Source: Bacillus salacetis (GTDB taxonomy: Bacteria; Bacillota; Bacilli; Bacillales; Bacillaceae_B). Taken from it: DNA of 64,000 nucleotides. Position 1 is the first letter of the stretch, and each line of letters begins with the position of its first letter. Shown in pieces: positions 15,663-22,492 of this stretch. The notes under the pieces were generated by a model that was not told the DNA's origin, ran no database searches, and saw nothing but the letters and a program-made list of their open reading frames with translations. Made by a program: the position numbers and the translations under genes. The stretch lies in contig NZ_QXIR01000001.1 in assembly GCF_003581585.1 (NCBI RefSeq), positions 295,864-359,863 on the forward strand, read 5' to 3'.

Positions 15663-17525
15663 TTAACGAAGAAGCTGTAGAACTCCTTGTGGTTGTTGGT
15701 TAGCTTGAGCCAACATTGCTTGTGCTGCTTGAGAAAGAATAGAATTCTTTGTTTGGTTCATCATTTCTTTCGCCATATCTACATCGCGAATACGAGATTC
15801 CGCGGCAGTTAGGTTTTCAGATGAAGTACCTAGGTTGTTGATTGTGTGTTCAAGACGGTTTTGAACAGCACCTAGTTTACCACGCTCAGAAGAAACAGAA
15901 GCGATAGCTTTATCAATAATAGAAATTGATTTTGAAGCATCTTCTTTGTTAGAGATGTTTAAAGCTGCTTCACCCTTAATATCATTTGTACCGTTTGTTA
16001 CTGAATTAGAAGCTGTAAATCCAGCTTGTCCAGCATTACCTGTAATACCTAAAGCTGCTGAACGCATATCTTGAATATTCAAGGACATTGATTGTCCAGT
16101 ATTAGCACCAATTTGGAATTTAGTATTATAACCAGAACCTTGTGCTCCTGGTCCTGTAACTTGTTCAATATTTCCTACTGTTTCAGTTCCAGTAAAACCT
16201 ACAGCAGCTAGTGGTCCACCAGTACCATCAGTTAATTTTATATCTTTACCAGATTCAGAAACAAATTGAACTTTGTTATCAGCAGATAACGAAGCAGTAA
16301 CTTTATCTGAAAGACCCGCTTCTTGTAAAGAAGCATTTAAATCCTTAACTAAATCATTCATAGCAGATTTTGCTACATTTGAATCGGTGTTGTTAGTATC
16401 GTATACTTTTCCTTCTTTTAACGTGACATCTACTGCACTTTCGTTACCCACAGTAAGTTTGAAAGTTGAATTTGCGACAATAGTATTATCTGTAGATGCA
16501 CCTAACGTTGTAGTACCTTCAATTCCAGCTCTTTCAATTGTAGATGGTTGCCCCGTTGATGAAGAAGTAGTAGCAGTAACATCAAAACCTAGTTTTGTAG
16601 CTTCGGTTGCATTTCCAGATACTTTAACTTCACTTGTAGAACCTGATGACTTTGCCGTAAATACAAGTTTATCTGTATCAACTTTAATATCAACAAGTTC
16701 AGACAGCTTGACTCCACCTGATGTAAGTTCGCCCAACTTAGTTGCTAATTCTGTAGCATTTTGAGCAGCAGTAGAATTGTCGTTTTCTCCAGCAAGTGTG
16801 GCTTCAGCAGCCTCTTTATCTGCAAGAGCTGCAGCTGTTGCATCTATTTGAGCTTGCGTCGCTCCAGGAGCATCAGAAGTAGCTTTTGCAGTGTCATAAG
16901 CTGTTGTTTTAGTGGCTAGGTCAGCTGTTGCAGCATCAAATCCAACTGATTTGTCCGTACCTACTGTAAGAGCACCAACATCAAAAGTTTTTCCATCTAC
17001 TGTTATTTTAGCTCCAGCACCAATTGCTAATTCACCTGTACCAACTGTTGCACCTGTAACAGAAGCTTGAGTAGCTTTTGTTATCTTTTCTCCAGCATTA
17101 GAACCAATTCCACCGTTTAATAACTTCTGTGTATTAAACTCTGTCGTGTTACCAATACGGTTAATTTCAGAAGTTAATTGGTTTAACTCATCTTGCATTG
17201 CAGTACGGTCTGCATCTGTAGAAGTACCATTTGCAGATTGGTTAGCTAATTCACGCATGCGTTGTAGAATATCGTGAGTTTCGTTTAAAGCGCCTTCAGC
17301 AGTAGAAATTAAAGAAATACCATCTTGAGCATTTTTAGCTGCCATATCTAGACCACGAATTTGCCCACGCATTTTTTCAGAGATTGCTAGACCTGCTGCA
17401 TCATCTCCAGCTTTGTTAATACGAAGACCAGAAGATAACTTCTCCATTGATTTACCTTGTGCAGTTGATGCACTATTCAACTGACGATAAGTATTAAGTG
17501 CCGCGATATTGTGATTAATTCTCAT
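15663..17525 (-). CDS. hag: Flagellin 1 with long variable domain
   Basis: 620 residues, more than twice the B. subtilis flagellin. The D0/D1 N-terminus [17 protein letters not shown] and [20 protein letters not shown], and the C-terminus [16 protein letters not shown] to [13 protein letters not shown], are intact. The middle (about residues 150-510) is Thr/Ala/Asp-rich surface-exposed sequence with Ala-rich helical stretches. The gene is uninterrupted, unlike its paralogue at 18.5-20 kb. Its leader holds CsrA-type hairpins. It is probably exported with FliS and may be a glycosylation target, though that is only a guess from the glycan genes 10 kb away. Confidence 0.97.
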   Translation of the reverse strand: MRINHNIAALNTYRQLNSASTAQGKSMEKLSSGLRINKAGDDAAGLAISEKMRGQIRGLDMAAKNAQDGISLISTAEGALNETHDILQRMRELANQSANGTSTDADRTAMQDELNQLTSEINRIGNTTEFNTQKLLNGGIGSNAGEKITKATQASVTGATVGTGELAIGAGAKITVDGKTFDVGALTVGTDKSVGFDAATADLATKTTAYDTAKATSDAPGATQAQIDATAAALADKEAAEATLAGENDNSTAAQNATELATKLGELTSGGVKLSELVDIKVDTDKLVFTAKSSGSTSEVKVSGNATEATKLGFDVTATTSSSTGQPSTIERAGIEGTTTLGASTDNTIVANSTFKLTVGNESAVDVTLKEGKVYDTNNTDSNVAKSAMNDLVKDLNASLQEAGLSDKVTASLSADNKVQFVSESGKDIKLTDGTGGPLAAVGFTGTETVGNIEQVTGPGAQGSGYNTKFQIGANTGQSMSLNIQDMRSAALGITGNAGQAGFTASNSVTNGTNDIKGEAALNISNKEDASKSISIIDKAIASVSSERGKLGAVQNRLEHTINNLGTSSENLTAAESRIRDVDMAKEMMNQTKNSILSQAAQAMLAQANQQPQGVLQLLR

Positions 17526-17532
17526 TTTTGTT

Positions 17533-17570
17533 TTCCTCCCTGGAATTTTAGGTGAACTTCCATTTTCACC
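17533..17570 (-). promoter_or_regulatory. CsrA-type double site in flagellin 1 leader
   Basis: In the transcript, GGTGAA and TTCACC (17551-17570) form a 6-bp stem whose loop contains AATGGAAG. Just downstream the Shine-Dalgarno reads GGGAGGA (17533-17541). This is the two-site layout (GGA in a loop upstream, second GGA in the ribosome site) known from the B. subtilis hag leader, which CsrA represses. Confidence 0.7.
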
Positions 17571-17590
17571 GAATTATATTTATATAATTA

Positions 17591-17624
17591 GGAGATTCTT
17601 AAACCTAGGACGCTAAGAACCTCC
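17591..17624 (-). promoter_or_regulatory. Long hairpin in the flagellin 1 upstream region
   Basis: GGAGGTTCTTA and TAAGAATCTCC pair over 11 positions with one non-Watson-Crick position, around a 12-base loop. There is no T run, so it is not a terminator. It could protect the 5' end of the mRNA or act as a further regulatory element. Confidence 0.55.
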
Positions 17625-17635
17625 CAGCTATACCG

Positions 17636-17706
17636 AAAAATAAAAAAGACAAGTGAATGGTATGAACAAGAAAAGCTTCCTGCTTGTCCTGTTCATAGTC
17701 ATTCAC
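17636..17706 (-). terminator. Terminator-like long hairpin with AGGAA loop between short csrA (55 aa) and flagellin 1
   Basis: On the minus strand three nested stems: GTGAATG/CATTCAC, ATGAACA/TGTTCAT, and the inner AAGC/GCTT closing the loop AGGAA (17673-17685). CTTGTCTTTTTTATTTTT follows. GGA in a small hairpin loop is the preferred CsrA target, so the element may both end the short csrA transcript and bind CsrA. Confidence 0.7.
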
Positions 17707-17735
17707 TCGTCCTTGAGTGTTTTGTATTTTATTTG

Positions 17736-17903
17736 TTATGCATGCTTCTGCTGTTCTTCCCAAAGCTCCCCGCGTGTGATACTTATGTGTTTAGGTGCCT
17801 CTATCGCCAGGCGAAGCTGTCCATTGTCGCTTTTTACTACTTTTATCTTTATTTCATCATTGATTACGACATATTCTCCCGGTTTTCTGCCGAGTACTAA
17901 CAT
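17736..17903 (-). CDS. csrA: Short CsrA-family RNA-binding protein (55 aa)
   Basis: Read directly from the minus strand: ATG 17903, stop TAA 17736-17738, with AAAGGAGGA upstream. The 55 residues begin MLVLGRKPGEYVVIND and contain LRLAIEAPKHISITRGELW, so the CsrA strands, the N-terminal L-x-R contact and the second RNA-binding Arg (ITRGE, corresponding to the conserved HREEI/HRKEI Arg) are present. It stops about 20 residues earlier than the long CsrA next to fliW and lacks the C-terminal helical extension that FliW uses in Bacillus. It lies between the two flagellin genes behind a SigD promoter and a hairpin. Expected to bind GGA hairpins as a dimer. Confidence 0.88.
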   Translation of the reverse strand: MLVLGRKPGEYVVINDEIKIKVVKSDNGQLRLAIEAPKHISITRGELWEEQQKHA

Positions 17904-17922
17904 TTTAATGTCCTCCTTTTAG

Positions 17923-17999
17923 GAAAAAAGGATGAGCTAATAAACCCACTGCAATTTCCCGCTTCCTGCAGGTTGCAATAAGTTCACTAGCTCATCCTT
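17923..17999 (-). terminator. Long hairpin with AGGAA loop between the two short csrA genes
   Basis: On the minus strand AAGGATGAGCTA pairs with TAGCTCATCCTT (12 bp) and is followed by TTTTCC. Inside, CCTGC and GCGGG close a loop AGGAA (17963-17967). It lies downstream of a SigD promoter and upstream of the 55-aa csrA ribosome site, so it could be an attenuator or the end of a roughly 130-nt RNA. The AGGAA loop is the same as in the hairpin at 17673-17685. Confidence 0.7.
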
Positions 18000-18058
18000 G
18001 AGTAGATTATATAGTTAAAGGTTAGTTTTAATTTCTGTTATTTTCTTGTTCATAAATA

Positions 18059-18084
18059 ATATCGGCAGTGAATGAAGAAGTTTA
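18059..18084 (-). promoter_or_regulatory. SigD promoter upstream of the 55-aa csrA
   Basis: On the minus strand TAAA (18084-18081), 14 bases, GCCGATAT (18066-18059), a full match to the SigD consensus. Transcription would start near 18052. It overlaps the end of the 50-aa csrA gene region and places the short csrA, and possibly flagellin 1 by read-through, in the SigD regulon. Confidence 0.87.
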
Positions 18085-18105
18085 ATACTTATTCAGGAAA
18101 ATTTT

Positions 18106-18258
18106 TTAATTCTTTTCCATCTCTCCTCGAATAATAGCAATCTCCTTTGGTGCCTCAATTCCTAACCTGAGCTGATTGGAGTCAGACAAGATCACTTGGA
18201 CTTTAATATCGTCTCCGATCCTAATATACTCCCCGGGTTTTCTACCCAATACCAACAT
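18106..18258 (-). CDS. csrA: Short CsrA-family RNA-binding protein (50 aa)
   Basis: ATG 18258 to TAA 18106-18108, 50 residues, with AAGGAGGAAA upstream. It begins MLVLGRKPGEYIRIGDDIKV and continues LRLGIEAPKEIAIIRGEM. The RNA-contacting N-terminal strand and the conserved Arg (IIRGE) are kept. It ends only a few residues after that Arg, so the FliW-interacting extension of long CsrA is missing altogether. It shares the LGRKPGEY start with the 55-aa copy, so the two are likely a duplication distinct from the main csrA. It lies directly downstream of flagellin 2 and has its own SigA promoter. Confidence 0.87.
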   Translation of the reverse strand: MLVLGRKPGEYIRIGDDIKVQVILSDSNQLRLGIEAPKEIAIIRGEMEKN

Positions 18259-18260
18259 CT

Positions 18261-18278
18261 ACTTTCCTCCTTGAAAGT
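18261..18278 (-). promoter_or_regulatory. CsrA-type hairpin over the ribosome site of the 50-aa csrA
   Basis: In the transcript ACTTTC and GAAAGT form a perfect 6-bp stem and the loop AAGGAG is the Shine-Dalgarno itself, three bases from the start region. GGA in a hairpin loop at the ribosome site is the classical layout for CsrA repression, which points to auto- or cross-regulation. Confidence 0.75.
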
Positions 18279-18315
18279 TACTCTATGAAGTTGTGGTGTT
18301 TTTATACCATGAGAT

Positions 18316-18344
18316 ATTATACCGATAAATTGAAATTACTTCAA
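18316..18344 (-). promoter_or_regulatory. SigA promoter of the 50-aa csrA
   Basis: On the minus strand TTGAAG (18344-18339), 17 bp, TATAAT (18321-18316). It gives a 5' leader of about 50 nt. Confidence 0.8.
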
Positions 18345-18409
18345 TTTAATTAAATAATTTGGAAAATATGGGTATCGGTTGTATTTCGAGAGAGCCTTGT
18401 TAAACAAAT

Positions 18410-18442
18410 ATAAAAAGACACCGGAATCTCTCCAGTGTCTTT
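18410..18442 (-). terminator. Terminator of flagellin 2
   Basis: AAAGACAC and GTGTCTTT pair with an inner GGA/TCC extension, followed by TTTATA on the minus strand. Confidence 0.85.
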
Positions 18443-18451
18443 GTTGATCTA

Positions 18452-20065
18452 TTAACGAAGAAGTTGTAGAACTCCTTGTGGCTGTTGGTTAGCTTGCGCA
18501 AGCATTGCTTGAGCAGCTTGAGAAAGAATAGAATTCTTCGTTTGGTTCATCATTTCTTTCGCCATCGTGCGAACATTTACTTTCATAAATGACCAGACTA
18601 TATCTTCACCCTCTATCATTCTAGTAGGGGTCGGGCACTTCGGATTCACAGGGCTGATGTACACTGTTTCACCTACGGATTTCATCATCATAGCTTTCGC
18701 CTAAGATGGTCTATCCTAGTCGTTGAACCTTCTCCACTCTTTCGAGACAGGAGCTTGGCTGCTGATTGCCCATATCTTTCTTCTTTTCAGCCCTTCACGT
18801 CTGTCGTTTCCAACTCCGTTGTGGGGAAGAAAGCTCTAAGGGGTTTCCAGCAATTCACCCGATTATGATCTCTAGCCGTTACCAGCTAGGACGACTGTGC
18901 TCTTTACTGCTTAGGCAGCTAGAGCATAATCTACGTCACGGATACGAGATTCCGCAGCAGTTAGGTTTTCGGAAGATGTGTTTAGATTGTTGATTGTATG
19001 GTCTAGGCGGTTTTGAGTAGACCCTAATTTTGAGCGTTCAGATGAAACTTTTTGAATCGCTTCATCTATAACTTTAATAGCCACATTAGCCTGAGATTGA
19101 TTTCCAACTTTTAGATTTGCTACGCCTAAAGCTGAAGAACTCATATTCTCGATATCTAAATCAAGGCTTTGCCCTGTATTAGCTCCAATTTGGAATGTAG
19201 CGCTTCCATCATTAGTTCTTGCGTCAGCTGCTGCTTGCGTTTCATTAAAGGCAGATAATGCATCAGTTGCAGATTGCCTTACGTTTCCAGCAGAATCATT
19301 AACAGTTATAGTTACACCATGTACAGCATTTGAAAAACCAGAATTAGCTGCATCAAAAGAAATCTTGCCACCGGCTACAGAAACTGCTGTATCAGCATCA
19401 TTTGTACCGCCGGCTGTACCATCTGTATTGCCCAATCCTGATACTGCATCAGTAGCATCAACTGTCCAAGTGTGTTCTACTAAGGATCCATCTTTCAAGT
19501 ATGATACTGTAATTTCATCACCAGCAGCAATTCCAAGACTATTACCATCTTTATCAGTTAAAGCTGTTAAGAGGGTCGCTCCCGTAGTTCCTGCATCTAG
19601 AGTGGCATTCTCATTTTTATTAACTTGAGCACTAGCTACCTTACCCATTGATCCGTCTAAAAGATTTTTAGTGTTAAATTGAGTAGTATCACTAATTCGG
19701 TCTATTTCCTTTGTAAGCTGATCCATCTCATCTTGTATATTATCGCGATCTTGAGTTGTATTTGTATCGTTCGCTGATTGTACAGATAACTCACGCATAC
19801 GTTGTAATATTGAATGAGTTTCATTCAATGCACCTTCTGCAGTTTGAATTAAAGATGTCGCATCCTGAGCATTTTTAGAAGCCATGTCTAACCCGCGAAT
19901 TTGACCACGCATCTTTTCAGAAATCGCAAGACCTGCTGCATCATCTGCCGCGTTATTAATACGAAGACCTGAAGATAGCTTTTCCATAGACTTTGATTGG
20001 GCAGTTGAAGCACTATTCAATTGACGATAAGTATTAAGTGCCGCGATATTGTGATTAATTCTCAT
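18452..20065 (-). CDS. hag: Flagellin 2, interrupted by a group I intron
   Basis: Exon 1 runs from ATG 20065 (AAGGAGGA upstream) to about 18929 and encodes 379 residues starting [17 protein letters not shown] and ending RIRDVD. Exon 2, about 18565-18452, encodes [14 protein letters not shown] to [11 protein letters not shown]. Without splicing, translation leaves the flagellin frame after DVD and stops after five codons (YALAA). Removing 363 nt joins GTAGAT to ATGGCG, which is exactly the sequence of the uninterrupted paralogue and gives a 416-residue flagellin. The C-terminal D0 helix needed for export and polymerisation is on exon 2, so the filament protein depends on splicing. Gene callers will list two separate ORFs here (20113-18911 and 18691-18452). 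Confidence 0.92.
18566..18928 (-). ncRNA. Group I self-splicing intron in flagellin 2
   Basis: On the coding strand the conserved core elements occur in order: P (AATTGCTGGAAACC, 18855-18842), Q (AATCAGCAGCCAAGCTCC, 18767-18750), R (GTTCAACGACTAGG, 18728-18715) and S (AAGATATAGTC, 18606-18596). The intron ends in G and the 5' exon ends in U, as required. Boundaries 18928/18566 restore the paralogue sequence. A shift by three bases (18925/18563) gives DVDYAKEM and cannot be excluded. A strong pairing of GATTATG and CTCTAGC at the 5' junction with 18861-18876 may form P1. At 363 nt it is too small for a homing endonuclease, and none is seen. Confidence 0.9.
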
Positions 20066-20073
20066 AATAAAAA

Positions 20074-20110
20074 AATCCTCCTTGATAGTAGAGTCCACGT
20101 CCTTGTGGAT
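20074..20110 (-). promoter_or_regulatory. CsrA-type double site in flagellin 2 leader
   Basis: In the transcript ATCCAC and GTGGAC form a stem (20110-20093) with loop AAGGAC, and the Shine-Dalgarno AAGGAGGA follows just before the ATG. This is the same two-site layout as the B. subtilis hag leader. Confidence 0.78.
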
Positions 20111-20166
20111 CATTTTGTTCAGGGATTGAAAAGGTCGGCCGCCCTTTGTTCTCCCTTACACTACTT

Positions 20167-20192
20167 TTATCGGCAGGAGGATTGCATGTTTA
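20167..20192 (-). promoter_or_regulatory. SigD promoter of flagellin 2
   Basis: On the minus strand TAAA (20192-20189), 14 bases, GCCGATAA (20174-20167), a full consensus match. It gives a leader of about 95 nt that includes the CsrA sites. Confidence 0.93.
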
Positions 20193-20212
20193 ATAGTTAC
20201 GCTGAAAAAGTT

Positions 20213-20440
20213 TTAATTTTTGTCTTTTTGTGAAAGGAGGGCGAAGAGGTCCTGCACTCCCTGTGATGCTTCTGTGTTTTCTTGTTGTATGGACAGGTAG
20301 ATTTCCTTGCGGTGGATTTCAACGTTTTTCGGTGCGTCTATCCCCAGCTTGATTTGATCGCCTTTGATGCTGAGGACGGTTATCTCGATATCATTTCCGA
20401 TTTGGATGGCTTCTCCTGTTTTTCTGGACAGTATCAGCAT
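20213..20440 (-). CDS. csrA: Carbon storage regulator CsrA, long form
   Basis: 75 residues: [38 protein letters not shown], then a C-terminal extension of about 27 residues ending [11 protein letters not shown]. Dimeric CsrA binds GGA-containing hairpins and blocks translation. In B. subtilis its main target is hag and it is held off by FliW, which contacts the C-terminal extension present here. It starts four bases after the fliW stop with GGGGTGAG as ribosome site and is separated from flagellin 2 by a SigD promoter, which matches the B. subtilis layout. Confidence 0.97.
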   Translation of the reverse strand: MLILSRKTGEAIQIGNDIEITVLSIKGDQIKLGIDAPKNVEIHRKEIYLSIQQENTEASQGVQDLFALLSQKDKN

Positions 20441-20444
20441 TGTC

Positions 20445-20891
20445 TCACCCCTTCACCTTTTGCATTTTTCGGTTGAAGATGAAGTGCTTTGTCTGGTAGT
20501 CTGTCTCGTTCAGTATGACCTGCTTTCCTTTTTGATTGGCTGTGTTCAGGATGATCGGTGCCTGGAGGTTTGCTGTTGTGTTGGTAATCGGATCTTTTAC
20601 TGTAAGGATCGTAAGGACCTGAACATCTTTATCCTGGGTCAATTCCAGCTGTTCAAGAATGGAAGCGTTGAGTGTGAAGTCATAATCCTTAAAGAACTGA
20701 AAAGGATCCGTTACGACAAATCCAAGGTGCGGGGTGGCCACCGATTGCAGCACTTGAAATCCTTCAATTTGAGGAAGAGGAAGCAATATGAATTCTCTCT
20801 CATCCACAAAACCCGGGATCCCCTGATCAAACTTCCATATGTCATTGATGGTAATATCTAAGTCACCATGATATTTCGTCATTATCTTCAT
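20445..20891 (-). CDS. fliW: Flagellar assembly factor FliW
   Basis: 148 residues: [30 protein letters not shown] and [18 protein letters not shown] are typical FliW. It binds either free flagellin or CsrA. When flagellin leaves the cell, freed FliW relieves CsrA repression of hag. It acts on the long CsrA encoded next to it. The two short CsrA copies lack the known FliW contact region, so they may escape this control. Confidence 0.97.
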   Translation of the reverse strand: MKIMTKYHGDLDITINDIWKFDQGIPGFVDEREFILLPLPQIEGFQVLQSVATPHLGFVVTDPFQFFKDYDFTLNASILEQLELTQDKDVQVLTILTVKDPITNTTANLQAPIILNTANQKGKQVILNETDYQTKHFIFNRKMQKVKG

Positions 20892-20908
20892 GAGTCACAT
20901 TCCTTCTA

Positions 20909-21499
20909 TTAAATTTCTTGTTCATAGTTGATTCCGACAAATTTCAGATTCGTAAAGTCAATATCCAGGCTTTGATGCTGCTTCAAGGATATATCGACCT
21001 GGCTTGGTGTATAGTTGATGATCGGTTTCTGGGATTTCGAATTATTAATGACCTGCTGAGGCTTAGCATCAATTCTCACATCACCAGGTTCATAGTTTAT
21101 TTTTACAGAGCCATGCCGCGGTATCCAGCCGATGTTGAATTCATAGATCGGTGATTCCCCGTTTCGTTTAGCTTGGGAGGCAATCGCACCGCCGCCATTC
21201 TCGATCATCATCAGTTCATCGCCATCCTGTGAAATGGATGCGGTCGCTTCAAGTGCTGCCTGCTGGTCTTCCTGGGCATTTTCTTCAGCCATTCGGAAGA
21301 CACTTTTGATGTTCATATCCGCCCAGGCTTCTGTCTGGTCAATTGTTAACCTGCCCGGAGTCGTTTCTATGTTCAGTATAGCCTTTGGCTGCTGGATATC
21401 CAACTCTGCCTGGGGCTGCTCGATTTCCATTTTTCCCGGCATGGTTTGGATGGCAATGCTTGCCGGAGAAGATTGTAATCGGATTTGCGGAAAATTCAT
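20909..21499 (-). CDS. DUF6470 family protein (YviE-like)
   Basis: 196 residues starting MNFPQIRLQSSPASIAIQT at ATG 21499 behind TGGAGGTGAAC; the longer upstream frame enters the flgL terminator. Repeated short beta-strand motifs of the kind 'Q-P-x-A-x-L-x-I' run through the N-terminal half. The C-terminal half contains IGWIPRHGSVKINYEPGDV. It occupies the yviE position between flgL and fliW. Function unknown; conservation of place suggests a role in late flagellar assembly. Confidence 0.85.
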   Translation of the reverse strand: MNFPQIRLQSSPASIAIQTMPGKMEIEQPQAELDIQQPKAILNIETTPGRLTIDQTEAWADMNIKSVFRMAEENAQEDQQAALEATASISQDGDELMMIENGGGAIASQAKRNGESPIYEFNIGWIPRHGSVKINYEPGDVRIDAKPQQVINNSKSQKPIINYTPSQVDISLKQHQSLDIDFTNLKFVGINYEQEI

Positions 21500-21514
21500 G
21501 AGTTCACCTCCAAA

Positions 21515-21566
21515 AGAAAAGGGACCAGCCCCAAGGTGACAGTACACCTTAGAGGGCCGGTCCCCT
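21515..21566 (-). terminator. Internal terminator between flgL and the DUF6470 gene
   Basis: GGGACC/GGTCCC and AAGGTG/CACCTT form a long stem-loop, with CCCTTTTCTTTT following on the minus strand. It lies inside the flagellar gene row, so genes downstream may depend on read-through or another promoter. Confidence 0.8.
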
Positions 21567-21574
21567 TCTGTTTC

Positions 21575-22477
21575 TTATCGCAAAAAGTCCATCAAAGTCG
21601 GCTGGATGATTCTTGCTCCCACACCAAGCGCTGCTCTGTGTACACTTTCCTGTGTTTTTAAATCAGTGATGACTCGTTCAATATCAGCATCTTCGTTATC
21701 TGAAAGTACCCGGCTGGCGGTGATTTCCTGCTGCATCAGACGGTCTTCCACCATTTCCAGGCGGTTGTAGCGGGCGCCAAGTTCAGAACGCTCTGCTGAT
21801 AGCTGGTCTGTTACTGAATCGAGGTTTTCCAGCTGTGTATCCATACTGGACATATCGCCAGATTCAAAGGCATTTTGAATGTTGTGAATGGTATCGAACA
21901 GCTTTTGGCTGAATACATTGTTCGGATTCACGTTGGCTTTTAATGAGACCCCACGTGATACTTCGATTGAATAGTTATCGATGGAACTGTCCGCGATGTT
22001 GGCTGCCACTTGCGGTGCTGTGCCGGCATTGCCTTTATCCGCTATTGGTGACTTGCTGACATCTGTTCCGTGAAAGATGTATCTCCCCGCTACCTGGGTA
22101 TCAGCGACGTTTACAAGGTCCTCTTTGATCTGTTCGATTTCCCTGGCGATTGCCTGGCGGTCTTCCGGGCTCAGTGTGTCATTTTTTCCCTGAATCGTTA
22201 ATTCACGGACACGCTGCAGGCCTTGGTTCGCCTGATCGATTCCGGCTTCGGAGTTCTCCATCCAAAGGTAGAGCTCTGACAGGTTTCGTTTATACTGCTC
22301 GATGCCTGTCAGGTTCGAGCGGTAGAACATGCCTTTCATCGCCACGACAGGGTCGTCGGAAGGCCTGGTGATTTTTTTACCTGTGGCCAGCTGATCCTGA
22401 AGCTTGCCCATTCTGTCATAGGATGAGCTTAAGTTTCGCATGGAGTTTGCTGTCAGCATACTTTGTGTTACCCGCAT
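21575..22477 (-). CDS. flgL: Flagellar hook-associated protein 3
   Basis: 300 residues. The flagellin-like N-terminus MRVTQSMLTANSMRNLSSSYDRM, LATGKKITRPSDDPVVAMKGM, and a C-terminal helix ending QPTLMDFLR are present. FlgL joins hook and filament. It follows flgK by 15 bp. Confidence 0.97.
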   Translation of the reverse strand: MRVTQSMLTANSMRNLSSSYDRMGKLQDQLATGKKITRPSDDPVVAMKGMFYRSNLTGIEQYKRNLSELYLWMENSEAGIDQANQGLQRVRELTIQGKNDTLSPEDRQAIAREIEQIKEDLVNVADTQVAGRYIFHGTDVSKSPIADKGNAGTAPQVAANIADSSIDNYSIEVSRGVSLKANVNPNNVFSQKLFDTIHNIQNAFESGDMSSMDTQLENLDSVTDQLSAERSELGARYNRLEMVEDRLMQQEITASRVLSDNEDADIERVITDLKTQESVHRAALGVGARIIQPTLMDFLR

Positions 22478-22492
22478 ATCAATTCACCATCC

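Noticed and set aside
16273..16764. 163-aa plus-strand ORF inside flagellin 1
   Set aside because: Antisense frame of the Thr/Ser/Ala-rich flagellin middle; low complexity and no start signal.
17627..17650. SigD-like -10 (TCGGTATA) for flagellin 1
   Set aside because: No TAAA at 14-16 bp upstream and poor match to GCCGATAT; also overlaps the T run of the hairpin.
18452..18691. Independent 79-aa ORF ending in the flagellin C-terminus
   Set aside because: Its first half is intron sequence and only the last 37 codons are flagellin; it is exon 2 of flagellin 2.
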